Positions 46,296 through 55,628 of a stretch of DNA of 64,000 nt are shown here, piece after piece. Every line of letters starts with the position of its first letter. The first letter of the stretch is position 1. The stretch is from JBEKIK01 sp963845975 (GTDB taxonomy: Bacteria; Planctomycetota; Planctomycetia; Pirellulales; Thermoguttaceae): positions 1,984,001 to 2,048,000 of the forward strand of contig CAWJUD010000001.1 in NCBI GenBank assembly GCA_963845975.1, read 5' to 3'. Below the pieces are notes generated by a model. It ran no database searches. It was given only the letters and a program-made list of their open reading frames with translations, and was not told the DNA's origin. Made by a program: the position numbers and the translations under genes.

Positions 46296-47570
46296 CTAAT
46301 TCCGCACTTGCCCGGTCCCGTACACGACGTATTTATAACTCGTCAATTCGTTGATTCCGCAGGGTCCGCGGGCGTGGAATTTATCGGTGCTGATGCCGAT
46401 TTCCGCCCCCAGCCCGAATTCGCCGCCGTCGTTAAACCGCGTGCTGGCGTTGATCATCACCGCCGAGCTATCGACCCGGGCCGCGAAGACCCGGGCGGCG
46501 TCCAAATCGCGGGTCACTATGGCGTCGGTATGCTGCGACCCGTAGCGATTTATGTGCGCGATGGCGGCCTCCAGCGAATCGACCACCTTGACCGAAATGA
46601 TCGGCCCGAGATATTCCTCGCGATAATCGTCCTCGGTGGCCGGCTTGGCTTGCGGCAGCAGGCGCCGGGTGGTTTCATCGCCGCGAATTTCAATACCACG
46701 GTCCGATAGGGCCTTTCCCACGCGGGGCAAAAGGGCGGCGGCCGCATCGGTATGAACTAAAAGCGATTCGGCGGCGTTGCACACTCCCATCCGCTGGCAC
46801 TTGGCGTTGACCACGATCTTTTCGGCCATTTCCGGCTCGGCCGATTCGTCCAGGTACACGTGGCAATTGCCGGCGAAGTGTTTGATTACCGGCATCTTTG
46901 CTTCTTCGCTCACGCGGCGGATAAGACTCTCGCCGCCGCGAGGAATGCAAAGGTTGATATACTGTGGCATGCGCAGCAAATGACCCACCGCCTCGCGGTC
47001 GGCGGTTTCCAGGAGTTGGATGGCATCGGCCGGCAGCTTGGCGTCGGCGGCGGCTTCGGCCAGGATTTCGGCTATCGCCATGTTCGAGTGAATGGCCTCT
47101 TTGCCGCCCCGAAGAATGACCGCATTGCCCGCCTTCACGCACAGCGAAGCGGCGTCGGCCGTGACGTTCGGCCGCGATTCGTAGATAAAAAAGATCACAC
47201 CCAAAGGCACGCGCACCTTTTGCACTTCCAATCCGTTGGGCCGGATCGACGATGAAATGATCTCGCCTATGGGCTCGGGCAACTGGGCCACTTCTTCCAA
47301 GGCCTTGGCCATGGCGGCGATCCGCTCCGGCGTAAGTCGCAGCCGGTCCACCGCCGCATCGGACAGTCCGAAGTCGGGCGCCTTGCCGATGTCGATTCGA
47401 TTGGCCTCGGCCAAGGCCACCGACCGTTCGGCGAGCAACCGGGCGCAGCGGTACAGCCACTCGCGTTTTTGGGCCCCGGTTGCAGTGACCAATTCCTCGG
47501 CCGCCTGCTTGGCCCGTTGCGCTACGTTCAGACAATATTCATACAAGTTATTCGATTCGCTTGTTGCCAT
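46296..47570 (-). CDS. proA: Gamma-glutamyl phosphate reductase
   Basis: Second step of proline synthesis: reduces glutamyl 5-phosphate to glutamate semialdehyde with NADPH. A 424-residue aldehyde-dehydrogenase-fold enzyme of normal length. Catalytic Cys is in A-K-C-Q-R-M-G-V-C-N-A-A-E-S-L-L (the family has Q-R-x-x-x-C-N-A), with the NADPH region V-P-L-G-V-I-F-F-I-Y-E-S-R-P-N-V-T and the C-terminal S-T-R-F-N-D-G-G-E-F-G-L-G-A-E-I-G-I-S. proB is not in the window. It is upstream of fliM on the same strand. Confidence 0.96.
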   Translation of the reverse strand: MATSESNNLYEYCLNVAQRAKQAAEELVTATGAQKREWLYRCARLLAERSVALAEANRIDIGKAPDFGLSDAAVDRLRLTPERIAAMAKALEEVAQLPEPIGEIISSSIRPNGLEVQKVRVPLGVIFFIYESRPNVTADAASLCVKAGNAVILRGGKEAIHSNMAIAEILAEAAADAKLPADAIQLLETADREAVGHLLRMPQYINLCIPRGGESLIRRVSEEAKMPVIKHFAGNCHVYLDESAEPEMAEKIVVNAKCQRMGVCNAAESLLVHTDAAAALLPRVGKALSDRGIEIRGDETTRRLLPQAKPATEDDYREEYLGPIISVKVVDSLEAAIAHINRYGSQHTDAIVTRDLDAARVFAARVDSSAVMINASTRFNDGGEFGLGAEIGISTDKFHARGPCGINELTSYKYVVYGTGQVRN

Positions 47571-47971
47571 ACAACCAGCCGGAAAATGTATTATCGCGGT
47601 GGACTAACTGAATAATACTCGGTCAATCGGAATGCGAGCCATTGCTGCCGATAACGAATGTCAATCAGGATAAGGGCGGAGGGCAAATTCCGCCTAGGAA
47701 GTATCTCTTAATAGGCCCCGGAAGTCAACGGCGATTTGAAAAACATTATACAGATTGGCGTTTACATAACTATTTATTAAGCAATGAGTTATGTAAATTT
47801 AGCCTCTGTTAAAAATACAGGAAGACATGGTTTTTGTCAAAAACCGCTGTGTATTCACGCCATGATAAAAAAAGGCATTCATCTTCCTAGAATCTATAGC
47901 CCAACATTTTTGAATAGATTATTGTAAGGTACAGAAGTGATAAAATGTGGAACATTTAAGGTATTATTGCC
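47571..47971. other. AT-rich gap without recognised genes
   Basis: About 400 bases before the small membrane gene. GC falls markedly from about 47730 on, together with that gene. A degenerate inverted sequence around 47820-47870 (ACATGG...CCATG) is too weak to call. No RNA gene seen. Confidence 0.4.
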
Positions 47972-48358
47972 ATGTCTTGCTATAGGTTATTTTTAGATCG
48001 TTTATTTTTCCTCCTGGGAAGTATAACACTCTATGTTATTTCGATGTACGTTTCTTTTGCATGGGCTGAGAGAGATAGGCAAAAGATGATAGAAATCTCA
48101 TCATTAGATGGAATGCTTATCGCCAGTGCATCTATTTTAATAATTATCCTCACTTTGCTGGGATGGTTTACATTACTCCTAGGCAAACGCTCCATCATAC
48201 TCATTTCGAGTGGGATTGCCCTTTTTCTTAGTATAGCAATTCCATTAATAATAGATATTCATTTACCACTGCACTTCGGCTATTGGACATACTTGGCTTC
48301 TTACGTTTTTCTTATTATAGGTGGTCTCCGCATTCCTAAACAAAATATAACACCTTAA
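47972..48358 (+). CDS. Small integral membrane protein, AT-rich
   Basis: A 128-residue protein with four hydrophobic helices (about residues 7-28, 44-66, 71-92 and 96-118) and hardly any soluble part. I do not recognise the family. Its base composition is clearly lower in GC than folP and proA on either side, which suggests acquisition from elsewhere. It ends near folP, convergent with it, and is separated by a repeat half copy. Confidence 0.5.
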   Translation: MSCYRLFLDRLFFLLGSITLYVISMYVSFAWAERDRQKMIEISSLDGMLIASASILIIILTLLGWFTLLLGKRSIILISSGIALFLSIAIPLIIDIHLPLHFGYWTYLASYVFLIIGGLRIPKQNITP

Positions 48359-48391
48359 AAAGTTGTGCTTTCCGTACGAATACGCTTCGAC

Positions 48392-48418
48392 GAGATCCTT
48401 CACTGCGATCAGGATGAC
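48392..48418. repeat. Half copy of the inner repeat of the MITE-like element
   Basis: GAGATCCTTCACTGCGATCA, closing GGATGAC, matches 23334-23360 with four differences and ends directly at the folP stop codon. Confidence 0.6.
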
Positions 48419-49409
48419 TCATCGCCCGCCGCAGGCCTCGAACATAAGCAGGGCGTTGCGCACGGCCTCAACGTCGTGAACGCGGAGGATTTGCACGCCT
48501 TGCCGGGCCAGGGCCAGGGCCGCGCCGATGGTGCCCGGCAACAGATCAACTTCGGATTGTTGGGGTGGCATTTGGGGCGACTGTTGGGGCGGCAGTTCAA
48601 CTGCCGTCCCAGCATTATGTTTAACTGCCGCCCCAGCATTTTGTTGCACTGTCGCCCCAACGTTCTGATTATTCGCCGCACCTTCATTTTTTAATCCCGC
48701 CATCTGGCCGATAAAACGTTTGCGGGAATGGCCTATTAACACGGGACAATCCAGGGCATGAAACCGCCAGGCATTCAACAACAAGGCGAGATTATGCTCC
48801 TTGGTCTTGCCGAATCCTATGCCCGGATCCAGGGCGATGCGGGCAGGCTCGATTCCGGCGGCCGCAAGGGCGTCGCGCCTTTGGCGGAGGAATTGCAGGA
48901 CTTCGACCACTACGTCATCGTAAAGCGGGTTCTCTTGCATCGTTTGCGGAACGCCTTGCATGTGCATCGCGCAAACGCCGCACCCGCTGGTAACGGCCAG
49001 CTTGAGCATCTGGGGATCGGCGAAGGCCGTAATGTCGTTGATCGCCTCCACGCCCGCGATCAAGGCCTCTTCGGCAACTGCGGGTTCAAACGTATCGATC
49101 GAAATGGGCACTGGGGAAATCCGGCCAAGCGCGCTAACTACCGGCATGACGCGGTCGAGTTCTTCCCGGCGCTGCGCGCCTGGCACCGGGGCGGGTGCTT
49201 TGTCCGCCGATGTCGAGGATATCGGCCCCCGCCCCGGCCAACTTCAAACCCTGCTCGACGGCCTTATCCGGATCAAGATACTTTCCGCCGTCGAAAAAGC
49301 TGTCGGGTGTGACGTTGATAATGCCCATCAACAGCGGAATCCGCCCCACAAATAAGGTTTTGCTGCGAAGTTTCCAGCGGTCCGAAACTTTTAGGTCGGC
49401 GGGAATCAT
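48419..49409 (-). CDS. folP: Dihydropteroate synthase (one frameshift, repeat insertion)
   Basis: Joins p-aminobenzoate to dihydropterin pyrophosphate in folate synthesis. Signatures: M-G-I-I-N-V-T-P-D-S-F-F-D-G-G and I-L-D-I-G-G-Q-S-T-R-P-G-A in the first part, then P-I-S-I-D-T-F, I-N-D-I-T-A-F, I-A-L-D-P-G-I-G-F-G-K-T and L-I-G-H-S-R-K-R-F-I-G. The two parts are in different frames; a single-base indel near 49187 explains it. About 37 residues after S-R-K-R-F-I-G-Q-M-A-G-L-K-N-E-G are encoded by three dispersed palindromes, after which the normal L-P-G-T-I-G-A-A-L-A-L-A...R-V-H-D-V end resumes. Last gene of the minus-strand run from cdsA. Confidence 0.9.
48557..48664. repeat. Three in-gene palindromes of the TTGGGGCG(A/G)CAGTT family in folP
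   Basis: The best copy, TGGGGCGGCAGTT-C-AACTGCCGTCCCA (48585-48611), has a 13-bp stem with one mismatch; partial copies flank it (around 48560-48580 and 48618-48664). All are read in frame as Ala/Val/Asn/Gln-rich sequence. Confidence 0.85.
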
Positions 49410-49446
49410 GAGAGAAGTGGCGAGGGGTAAGGGGGCGAGTCCGTAA

Positions 49447-49492
49447 TGATGAATGTTGAATGATGAATGCTGAATAAAACCGCTTGCGGTTT
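49447..49492. repeat. Heptamer tract and AAACCGC palindrome upstream of folP
   Basis: TGATGAATGTTGAATGATGA followed by ATGCTGAATA is built of degenerate 7-mers ending in GAAT. AAACCGCTTGCGGTTT follows at 49477-49492, and a second heptamer tract (TCCACTCTCCACTTTCCACT) lies at about 49512-49532. Confidence 0.65.
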
Positions 49493-49535
49493 CGCACTAA
49501 CCACTATACATTCTCCACTCTCCACTTTCCACTAT

Positions 49536-50060
49536 TTACCAGGGTTTTTCCATTAAGGAAACAATCTGCGCGGCCACGCGCTGGATGGCCTCTTGCTGGG
49601 CGGTTTCGATGGACTGGCCGGTCTCGGGCGCAACGTTGCCGGTGCCCTGGACATCGACCAGCTCGGAGGGCAAGGGCACGGCCGATGATTCGCGGAGCAA
49701 ACGGCCCTGCCGGTCGGTCCAGCCCACCATCACCCGGATGTTTACCTGAATTTCCCGGGGATCGCCCACGCGCGAGCCGATCAAAACTTCTTTGCCTTCC
49801 TGGACTATGCGCCCGGATAGAATGCTGTCGGCATTGGGATCGGATACGACCTTGTAGGGCGTTTTCAGTTCGATTTCTTTCATCACCGCTTCGGTAAGTC
49901 TTTCGCCCAGGTTGCGGCGGAAACTGGCCGACTCGAACATGGGCACGTAAACCGTGCGGATTTCCATGGGGTAGAGCGTTTGGTTGCCGATCTGGTACCC
50001 GGCGCAGCCGCTAAGCAATGCCAATGCCGGCAGAAAGACAAACAGCAGAAATATGCGCAT
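49536..50060 (-). CDS. LptE-like LPS-assembly lipoprotein
   Basis: A 174-residue outer-membrane-type lipoprotein. Signal peptide M-R-I-F-L-L-F-V-F-L-P-A-L-A-L-L-S-G-C with lipobox L-S-G-C. The mature part has the LptE-like pattern: Y-Q-I-G...Y-P-M-E-I-R-T-V-Y-V-P-M-F-E-S-A-S-F-R-R-N-L-G-E-R-L-T-E-A-V and repeated beta strands after it. LptE plugs the LptD barrel that delivers lipopolysaccharide to the cell surface. The ATG at 50060 is chosen because sequence upstream in frame is made of repeats. Situated between folP and a BamD-like gene, and consistent with waaA elsewhere in the window. Confidence 0.8.
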   Translation of the reverse strand: MRIFLLFVFLPALALLSGCAGYQIGNQTLYPMEIRTVYVPMFESASFRRNLGERLTEAVMKEIELKTPYKVVSDPNADSILSGRIVQEGKEVLIGSRVGDPREIQVNIRVMVGWTDRQGRLLRESSAVPLPSELVDVQGTGNVAPETGQSIETAQQEAIQRVAAQIVSLMEKPW

Positions 50061-50090
50061 ATTTCCGTATTGCACGGATGCTGTACTTTT

Positions 50091-50235
50091 CCCCTCTCCC
50101 TTTGGGAGAGGGGCCGGGGGTGAGGGCTTTAATGTGAGCAGTCGCAAAAAAACACTCAACCTGACCCTCACCCTAACTCTTTCCCAAAGGGAGAGAGGCC
50201 CCCCGATAATCCTCTGCCAAAGGGAGAGGGGACTG
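50091..50235. repeat. Pair of CCCTCTCC-family repeats in opposite orientation
   Basis: CCCCTCTCCCTTTGGGAGAG...GGGGGTGAGGGC (50091-50127) and GACCCTCACCCTAACTCTTT...GGGAGAGAGG, closing GGGAGAGGGGAC (50162-50232). Together they fill the gap between the lptE-like and BamD-like genes. Confidence 0.75.
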
Positions 50236-50283
50236 AAGGAAAACATGAAAAAACACGCTATTGGAATCTGCATATTGTGGCGA

Positions 50284-51794
50284 TTATTTGCCTGTTGGGA
50301 ATAAATCGGTCAACCATTTGAAGTGATTTGTTGGCACGTCGGGCAGGCCCTTGACGGCGTCGAGCCTTGCCCGGGCGTCCTTGGCTTTTTCGGTGGAAGG
50401 ATATTTCTGGATCAGATCTTGATAATACATCCGCGCCGAGCCGTAATACTTGTGACTTTCGTAGTATTGGGCCATGGCGAAATCGCGGTTGGCTTTTTCT
50501 TCGAGAATTTGACTTCGCGCCTGGCTACATGAGCTTGTTCCTTTCCCAATTGGGCGCCGTATTGAGCCAATGCTTGATCGGCGATTTCGCCCGCCTCGTT
50601 CAGGGCCGTGGGATCGTAGAATTTGCCCTGGTAGACCCGCATTTTGGCTTGCAATCCCAGGAGGTGAGCGTCCTTTTGGAAATCGCTGTTGGGATATTCT
50701 TTTCTGAGCAGATCGAAATCCTGAGCCGCGCTTTCATACTGGCCGCGTTGGAAGTAAGCGATTGCCGTGGCCATCAAACTGTCGTCGGCCAACGGGCCGG
50801 TAGGATCGTACATGCGCACGTTTTGAAAGGCCGCGACGGCATAGCCGAAGGTATCGAACATGGGCCGGCTGCTGTCGGTGAAATTGGGCGTGAGCGTATA
50901 CTTGTGTTGATAAACGTCCAATCGTTCCCAGTAGCGCCCGATGGCGAATTCGCGTTGCACGGCGACGTCCAGATGCCGCGAATTATTGTATTTTTTCAAC
51001 AACAGGCTGTAGGTGTCGTGGGCCTTGGAATACTGGTCCGAGAAAAATTGGCTCTCGCCCAGCATGAACAAGGCGTCTTCTTCCAGCGGGGTATCGGGCC
51101 AGCGATCGGCCGCGGTTTTGAATTTTTCCGCCGCCTCGGCATATTTCTTTTGCAGGAACAAGTCCTGGCCTTCTTTAAAGTCCGCCCGGGCGATGCCCTC
51201 GTTCGGACCGTTGCCCGTCGCCTTTTTAATGCTCTTCCACACATTCTCCGGGGCAAGTTTGGACCAGAAATCGTCGTCCTTGCCCTTCATGGGATCGGAC
51301 ATCGAGGCCGGGGTGGGCGGGGGATCGGGCAGGATTTTCGGCGGCGCAGTGGCTGCCTGCGGCTGCGGGGGCAACACCGATACGGGAAATTTTCCCGAGT
51401 CGTCCTCCCCGATCGGTTCCGCCGCCACCGTGCCCACAACCGGCGAAGACGGAAAAACGCCGGCCGATGGACCGGGCTGAAGCGCCGATGCCTGCGTGAC
51501 TCCTTGCGGATAACCGGGATTCGGCGCGGCTGGTTGATTGGGTGAAACCGCGGCGTTCGGATTCGGTTGGGCCTGCGCTTGCGACGTTTCGTTCCCCTTG
51601 GCATTGCCGCCCGTTAGCGAACGGAACAACCACCCTGAATCGGAGTTTTCGTTGACACTTCCGGAAGGCGCGGGTTTATTTGCGCCTGTTTGAACCTGAC
51701 CCGGCGCCGGCGGTACCGATGCACAACCCGCCGAGACCAGGGCAATGCTTAATGCGAGAAATATCAGACGCCTTAGACCGCGATTTTCCGACAT
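50284..51794 (-). CDS. BamD/YfiO-like outer-membrane assembly lipoprotein (one frameshift)
   Basis: About 503 residues. Type II signal R-R-L-I-F-L-A-L-S-I-A-L-V-S-A-G-C (lipobox V-S-A-G-C) from ATG 51794, which has AAGGAAG upstream. A long disordered Pro/Gln/Ser-rich region (residues about 30-160) leads to TPR-like helices (L-F-L-Q-K-K-Y-A-E-A-A-E-K-F-K-T-A-A-D-R-W-P, M-L-G-E-S-Q-F-F-S-D-Q-Y-S-K-A-H-D-T-Y, F-D-L-L-R-K-E-Y-P-N-S-D-F). One A is missing near 50508; restoring it gives K-I-L-E-E-K-A-N-R-D-F-A-M-A-Q-Y-Y-E-S-H and the final helices. A BamD-like role in beta-barrel insertion is likely, but the long N-terminal region is unusual. Confidence 0.8.
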
Positions 51795-51878
51795 GGGGGA
51801 CTTCCTTGTCCGTGGCAAGTTTTCAATTTTCAGTTGCGGTTAACCGTTATCAGTTCACAGTTTCGGATTATGGAATAT

Positions 51879-51908
51879 TCATCCTTCATCCTTCATCCCT
51901 CATCCTTT
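51879..51908. repeat. Heptamer tract (CATCCTT/CATCCCT)
   Basis: TCATCCTTCATCCTTCATCC followed by CTCATCC: degenerate heptamers of the kind found inside metH at 4974-5008, here directly before the end of recO. Confidence 0.65.
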
Positions 51909-51911
51909 CCC

Positions 51912-52667
51912 CTATTTCCCCAGCACTCCCAGGTACTCATACATGCGTGGTTTATGGCCCAAAAGGTTCAGCAGGTAATGGTTTAACACGCCGCGTAATT
52001 CACCGAGGATGCGAGAGTTGATTTCCATGCGTTGCCAGGTTTGGGTATCTGGATCGGCCAGTTGAGCCATGGTCTTAATCGCTCCGGCACTTACCATCAC
52101 CACTTGTTTTTTTCCCGCGCGACACCGGTCGCACAAAACTCCGCCGTCGAGCAATCCGAAAGCAATTCGGCCCGAGGCGGTTACGGGCGCACCGCACTCG
52201 GCGCAGGTTTCCAGTGCGGGCACGTGCCCTAATATCCGCAACATTCCCAGTTCGAATCGAATCACGCGTCGGGCCACCGCTTCTCCGGCGGCCAAGGCCG
52301 CCAGGGTCTCGTCGGCCAGGTCGAAAAGCTCCGGATGAGGATCGTTTTCGTCGGTCAATTCGCCCAGCAACTCGGCGACGTAATAGCCCGCGTAAAGGTC
52401 AGCCAGATCTCGGCCGTGCGGCCGAAACCGCCTGAGCAGCTTGGCTTCGGTCAGCAAGTCCAGGGCTTCCGACGTTTTGTGGAGGAATACTATTCGACAA
52501 AGGGCCAATAGATCAAGAGCAGACTCGAAAGGACTTTTAAGCCGTTTTGCCCCCTTCGCCAAAGCCCCTATTTTGCCAAATTCGCGGGTGAACAACGTGA
52601 CCACCAGGCTGCTTTCGCTGAAATCGACTGCCCGAATCACAATCGCGTTGGCTTTTTCACTGGGCAT
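51912..52667 (-). CDS. recO: DNA repair protein RecO
   Basis: A 251-residue recombination mediator that helps RecA replace SSB on single-stranded DNA. N-terminal OB fold (A-I-V-I-R-A-V-D-F-S-E-S-S-L-V-V-T-L-F-T-R-E-F-G-K-I), then the helical domain with a zinc finger: C-A-E-C-G and C-D-R-C. R-F-E-L-G-M-L-R-I-L-G-H-V-P is family-typical. Standard length. Sits after ybeY in the long minus-strand run. Confidence 0.92.
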   Translation of the reverse strand: MPSEKANAIVIRAVDFSESSLVVTLFTREFGKIGALAKGAKRLKSPFESALDLLALCRIVFLHKTSEALDLLTEAKLLRRFRPHGRDLADLYAGYYVAELLGELTDENDPHPELFDLADETLAALAAGEAVARRVIRFELGMLRILGHVPALETCAECGAPVTASGRIAFGLLDGGVLCDRCRAGKKQVVMVSAGAIKTMAQLADPDTQTWQRMEINSRILGELRGVLNHYLLNLLGHKPRMYEYLGVLGK

Positions 52668-52706
52668 GGAGGGAGAAAATTTTTAATTTAGTTCCAGGTC
52701 AGAAGA

Positions 52707-52772
52707 TTAGCCGCGGCACTTGTGCCGCGAATTATGGGGAAAATTCTCCCGGCACAAGTGCCGGTGCTAAAC
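52707..52772. repeat. Two inverted TTTAGCCC-related palindromes
   Basis: TTAGCCGCGGCACTTGTGCC, closing GCGAATTA (52707-52734), and CCCGGCACAAGTGCCGGTGC, closing TAAAC (52748-52772). The core GGCACTTGTGCC recurs at 62126-62140. They fill the gap between ybeY and recO. Confidence 0.75.
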
Positions 52773-52783
52773 AAGATAATACT

Positions 52784-53221
52784 TCACGTTGTACTGTGTT
52801 CCAATCCGAAGCGGGTGAGATATTCGCCTTCTTTTTCCCGCATTATCGATCTTTTTTTGGGCGTGGAATCGTCGTAACCGACCAGGTGCAAGGCGCCGTG
52901 GATAACATAAAGCAAAAGTTCGTCCGCGGCCGTCCAGTTGTAATTCGGGGCCGAGGCGGCGGCCGTGTCGGCACTGACGACGATCTCGCCTTCTAAATAC
53001 TTTGGCGTTCGTTCCAGCGCGAAACTCAGTACGTCGGTCGGGTTTGGGTCGTCCAAATATCTTTGGTGCAATTCCGCAATCGTGGGATCATCCACCACGG
53101 CCACGTTGATTTTCGCCCGTTCGATCGACTCATCCTCCATAATCATGCGCACGGCCAGGCGCAGCCGTTTTTTATCGACGGGCAATTGCGATTGGGCGTT
53201 GGTAATGGTGACAGTAAGCAA
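52784..53221 (-). CDS. ybeY: Endoribonuclease YbeY
   Basis: A 145-residue metal-dependent RNase for 16S rRNA maturation and ribosome quality control. Motif H-G-A-L-H-L-V-G-Y-D-D with His108 and His112 as metal ligands; the third ligand, usually His in G-Y-D-H, is Asp118 here. T-D-V-L-S-F and G-E-I-V-V-S-A-D-T are conserved. Position after pgpH and phoH is the ordinary bacterial order phoH-pgpH-ybeY. Confidence 0.93.
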   Translation of the reverse strand: MLTVTITNAQSQLPVDKKRLRLAVRMIMEDESIERAKINVAVVDDPTIAELHQRYLDDPNPTDVLSFALERTPKYLEGEIVVSADTAAASAPNYNWTAADELLLYVIHGALHLVGYDDSTPKKRSIMREKEGEYLTRFGLEHSTT

Positions 53222-53224
53222 GCG

Positions 53225-53290
53225 TGGTAGATACTAGATGGTAAATAGTGGGCAGTGGACGGTGGACAGCGCGAAACCGCAAGCGGTTTC
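53225..53290. repeat. Heptamer tract plus AAACCGC palindrome
   Basis: GTAAATAGTGGGCAGTGGAC and GGTGGACAG (about 53242-53270) is a degenerate 7-8-mer tract; AAACCGCAAGCGGTTT follows at 53275-53290, ten bases from the pgpH stop. Confidence 0.65.
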
Positions 53291-53299
53291 AATGGTTTA

Positions 53300-55561
53300 T
53301 TACGCTGTTTTTTGTTCGGGATACTTGATCCGGCCGTGGTAGATCGATGTAAGCGACATGACCAGGCTGCGTTCGATGGCCCGCAGTTCGCGGAGCGTCA
53401 GTCCGCTTTCGTCGAATTGTCCGTCGTCCAGTCGGCGTTCGGCTATTTCGCGGACCAGGCTTTCGATGCGCGCCGGGGCCGGTTCGACGAGCGTGCGGCT
53501 GGCGCTTTCCACGGCGTCGGCCAGCATGAGCACCGCCGCTTCCTTGGTTTGGGGTTTGGGGCCGGGATAGCGGAAATCGTTTTCGTCCACTTCGCCATTG
53601 CTGGGATCGGATTGCTGCTGTGCGCGATCGAAAAAGTATTCCACAAGCGTGGTGCCGTGATGTTGAGCGATCATGTCGATGATCGGTTGCGGCAGGTGAT
53701 GCTGCCGCGCCAAGTCGGACCCGTCCTTGATATGGGCGATGATCACCAGCGTGCTCATGGCCGGGACCAGCGATTCGTGGCGGTTATCCTCATCCGGTCC
53801 TTGATTTTCGATAAAGTAACCGGGCTTGAGCATTTTTCCGATGTCGTGGAAATAGGCCCCCACGCGGCAGAGCAGACCCCGGGCCCCGATCGTCTCGGCG
53901 GCCGCCTCGGCTATGGAACCCACGGTGACGGAGTGGTTGTAGGTGCTCGGCGCGCGGCGGACCATTTCTTGCAGGAGAGGGTGCGAGACGTCGCCCAGTT
54001 CCAGGAGGCTGAGATCGGTGAGAATCCCGAACATGTGTTCGATAAAGGGCAAGAGTCCGGTTATGACGAATCCCGCGGTCAACGTCCAAAGGCCTACAAT
54101 CGCGGAATGAAGCAGCAGGATCAAATCGAAAGGCTGGTCGTCGATCAAACCCAGGCCGATGCTCAAAAGGAAGGCCACTATTCCGGAAAACAGGCCCACG
54201 AAAATCAATTTGCTGCGCGAGCGGATACGGCCCAAATTTACGATGGCCGTAGCGGCCACGCCCATCAATAAAATCATCTCGGACAGACCTTGGCCCAGGG
54301 CCATTACGATTATCAATGACAACACGCCGGTTAAAAGCAGGGCGAATTCCAGGCGATAGACGATGGCCGTGGTCATGCCAAACAACAAGAGCGGGAGAAT
54401 TTCCCCGCGCCAGCGATCGGTGGAAATCCAGCGGGCAAGGGCCACGGTGCCGACCGCTATTAGCAGCACGACAATTTGCCGCGTTAGTCCGGACAATGGT
54501 CCCCCATGCCGGTATCGCATATAGACGCCGCAGAGGATAAAGGCCGTGAAAATCATGACCGTCATTGCCACGGCCCGCATAATATTATGATGCATGGGCC
54601 GCCCGGCCAGCATAGCGGCGTATTCGAGCTTGAGCAATTGGATCTGATCGGGTTCCAGGGCTTTGCCGGCCTCGGCCAGGGTGGCTCCTGCGAGGTAAGC
54701 ATCTTTTACCTCTTCCACGGCGCTGACGGCGTTTTTGATCGCGCTGGCGGTTTCTTTCGAGTCGAGTTTAAGAGTGGGAACAAGTTGAGGGCGGAGCCAG
54801 GCGAATAATCGATCGGCCACGTCTTTATTATCGATGTGATTGCGCAGGCTATCGCGGATCGCCGTGCCGTCGCCTAGCAGCACGTCGGCCACTTTGACAA
54901 TTTGTAGGGGCTCGGCTTGCCCGATGGGGTGCACTTGAATTTCGTCCTGATTTCCCTCGCCCGGCTCCTGCGAGAGTTTATCAATCAAACCATGCCGTTC
55001 GTAGGGTCCGAGGACGACCTCCAAGATCCGCTCCAGACGATCAATTTTTTCCGTGCCCGTGAACGTGGAGCGAAACTCCTGAAACTGTTCTTCGGGCGTT
55101 TTGTCCGCGCTCGACGTTTCGCCGGCCTGGGGAGGCAATTGGAATTCTTTCCAGATTTGCGGGTCCGCGTCTTTTAACTCGGCCGCCGCCGTGAATTCCT
55201 TGATCGTGTTTCGCAATCTTGCCCGAAGCTGCTCCAGCGGTGCGGCGTCCTGGGCGTACACGTACCGCACCCGGCCGCGGGCGCGGATTTGAGCCAGCTT
55301 TGTGGCGTCGGGATTCGGATTGGTAAAATCCACCCGGGCGACAAGATTGTGCGAGGGAGTATACCCGGTGCGATACTCGAAAGGCGGATCCCAACCCTCA
55401 ATCACAAAGCACATCGCCACGGAAGCCAGCAGAATCAAGCCGATCCGGGCGATAGTATCGCGGGTGCTCAAAATCGCCCATACCCGCTCCCACAGTCCCG
55501 GAGGCAATTCCAGGGCGGCTACTCGCTCCGATCGCGTGCGTATTGGATTACCGAAAGGCAT
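53300..55561 (-). CDS. 7TM-HD membrane phosphodiesterase, PgpH/YqfF type
   Basis: A 753-residue inner-membrane protein. One N-terminal helix (I-A-R-I-G-L-I-L-L-A-S-V-A-M-C-F-V), a large extracytoplasmic 7TMR-HDED-like domain, a block of about seven helices (residues about 330-520) and a cytosolic HD domain with H-N-H-S...V-G-A-Y-F-H-D-I-G-K-M-L-K-P-G-Y-F-I-E-N-Q and H-I-K-D-G...Q-H-H-G-T-T. PgpH of Listeria hydrolyses c-di-AMP; the same function is plausible here. ATG at 55561 is chosen; an upstream in-frame start would read through the end of phoH. Order phoH-pgpH-ybeY is conserved in bacteria. Confidence 0.9.
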   Translation of the reverse strand: MPFGNPIRTRSERVAALELPPGLWERVWAILSTRDTIARIGLILLASVAMCFVIEGWDPPFEYRTGYTPSHNLVARVDFTNPNPDATKLAQIRARGRVRYVYAQDAAPLEQLRARLRNTIKEFTAAAELKDADPQIWKEFQLPPQAGETSSADKTPEEQFQEFRSTFTGTEKIDRLERILEVVLGPYERHGLIDKLSQEPGEGNQDEIQVHPIGQAEPLQIVKVADVLLGDGTAIRDSLRNHIDNKDVADRLFAWLRPQLVPTLKLDSKETASAIKNAVSAVEEVKDAYLAGATLAEAGKALEPDQIQLLKLEYAAMLAGRPMHHNIMRAVAMTVMIFTAFILCGVYMRYRHGGPLSGLTRQIVVLLIAVGTVALARWISTDRWRGEILPLLLFGMTTAIVYRLEFALLLTGVLSLIIVMALGQGLSEMILLMGVAATAIVNLGRIRSRSKLIFVGLFSGIVAFLLSIGLGLIDDQPFDLILLLHSAIVGLWTLTAGFVITGLLPFIEHMFGILTDLSLLELGDVSHPLLQEMVRRAPSTYNHSVTVGSIAEAAAETIGARGLLCRVGAYFHDIGKMLKPGYFIENQGPDEDNRHESLVPAMSTLVIIAHIKDGSDLARQHHLPQPIIDMIAQHHGTTLVEYFFDRAQQQSDPSNGEVDENDFRYPGPKPQTKEAAVLMLADAVESASRTLVEPAPARIESLVREIAERRLDDGQFDESGLTLRELRAIERSLVMSLTSIYHGRIKYPEQKTA

Positions 55562-55628
55562 GTTAACTAGATGGTAAAAAATCTCAATGTACACTTCACG
55601 CTCCGCGTGAAGAGTACAAAATGCATTG

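Noticed and set aside
45309..46709. Long plus-strand open frame over fliM and the end of proA.
   Set aside because: Spans two clear genes on the other strand, with no recognisable motif.
53255..54271. Plus-strand open frame opposite pgpH.
   Set aside because: Antisense of the HD and membrane domains; no ribosome site and no family likeness.
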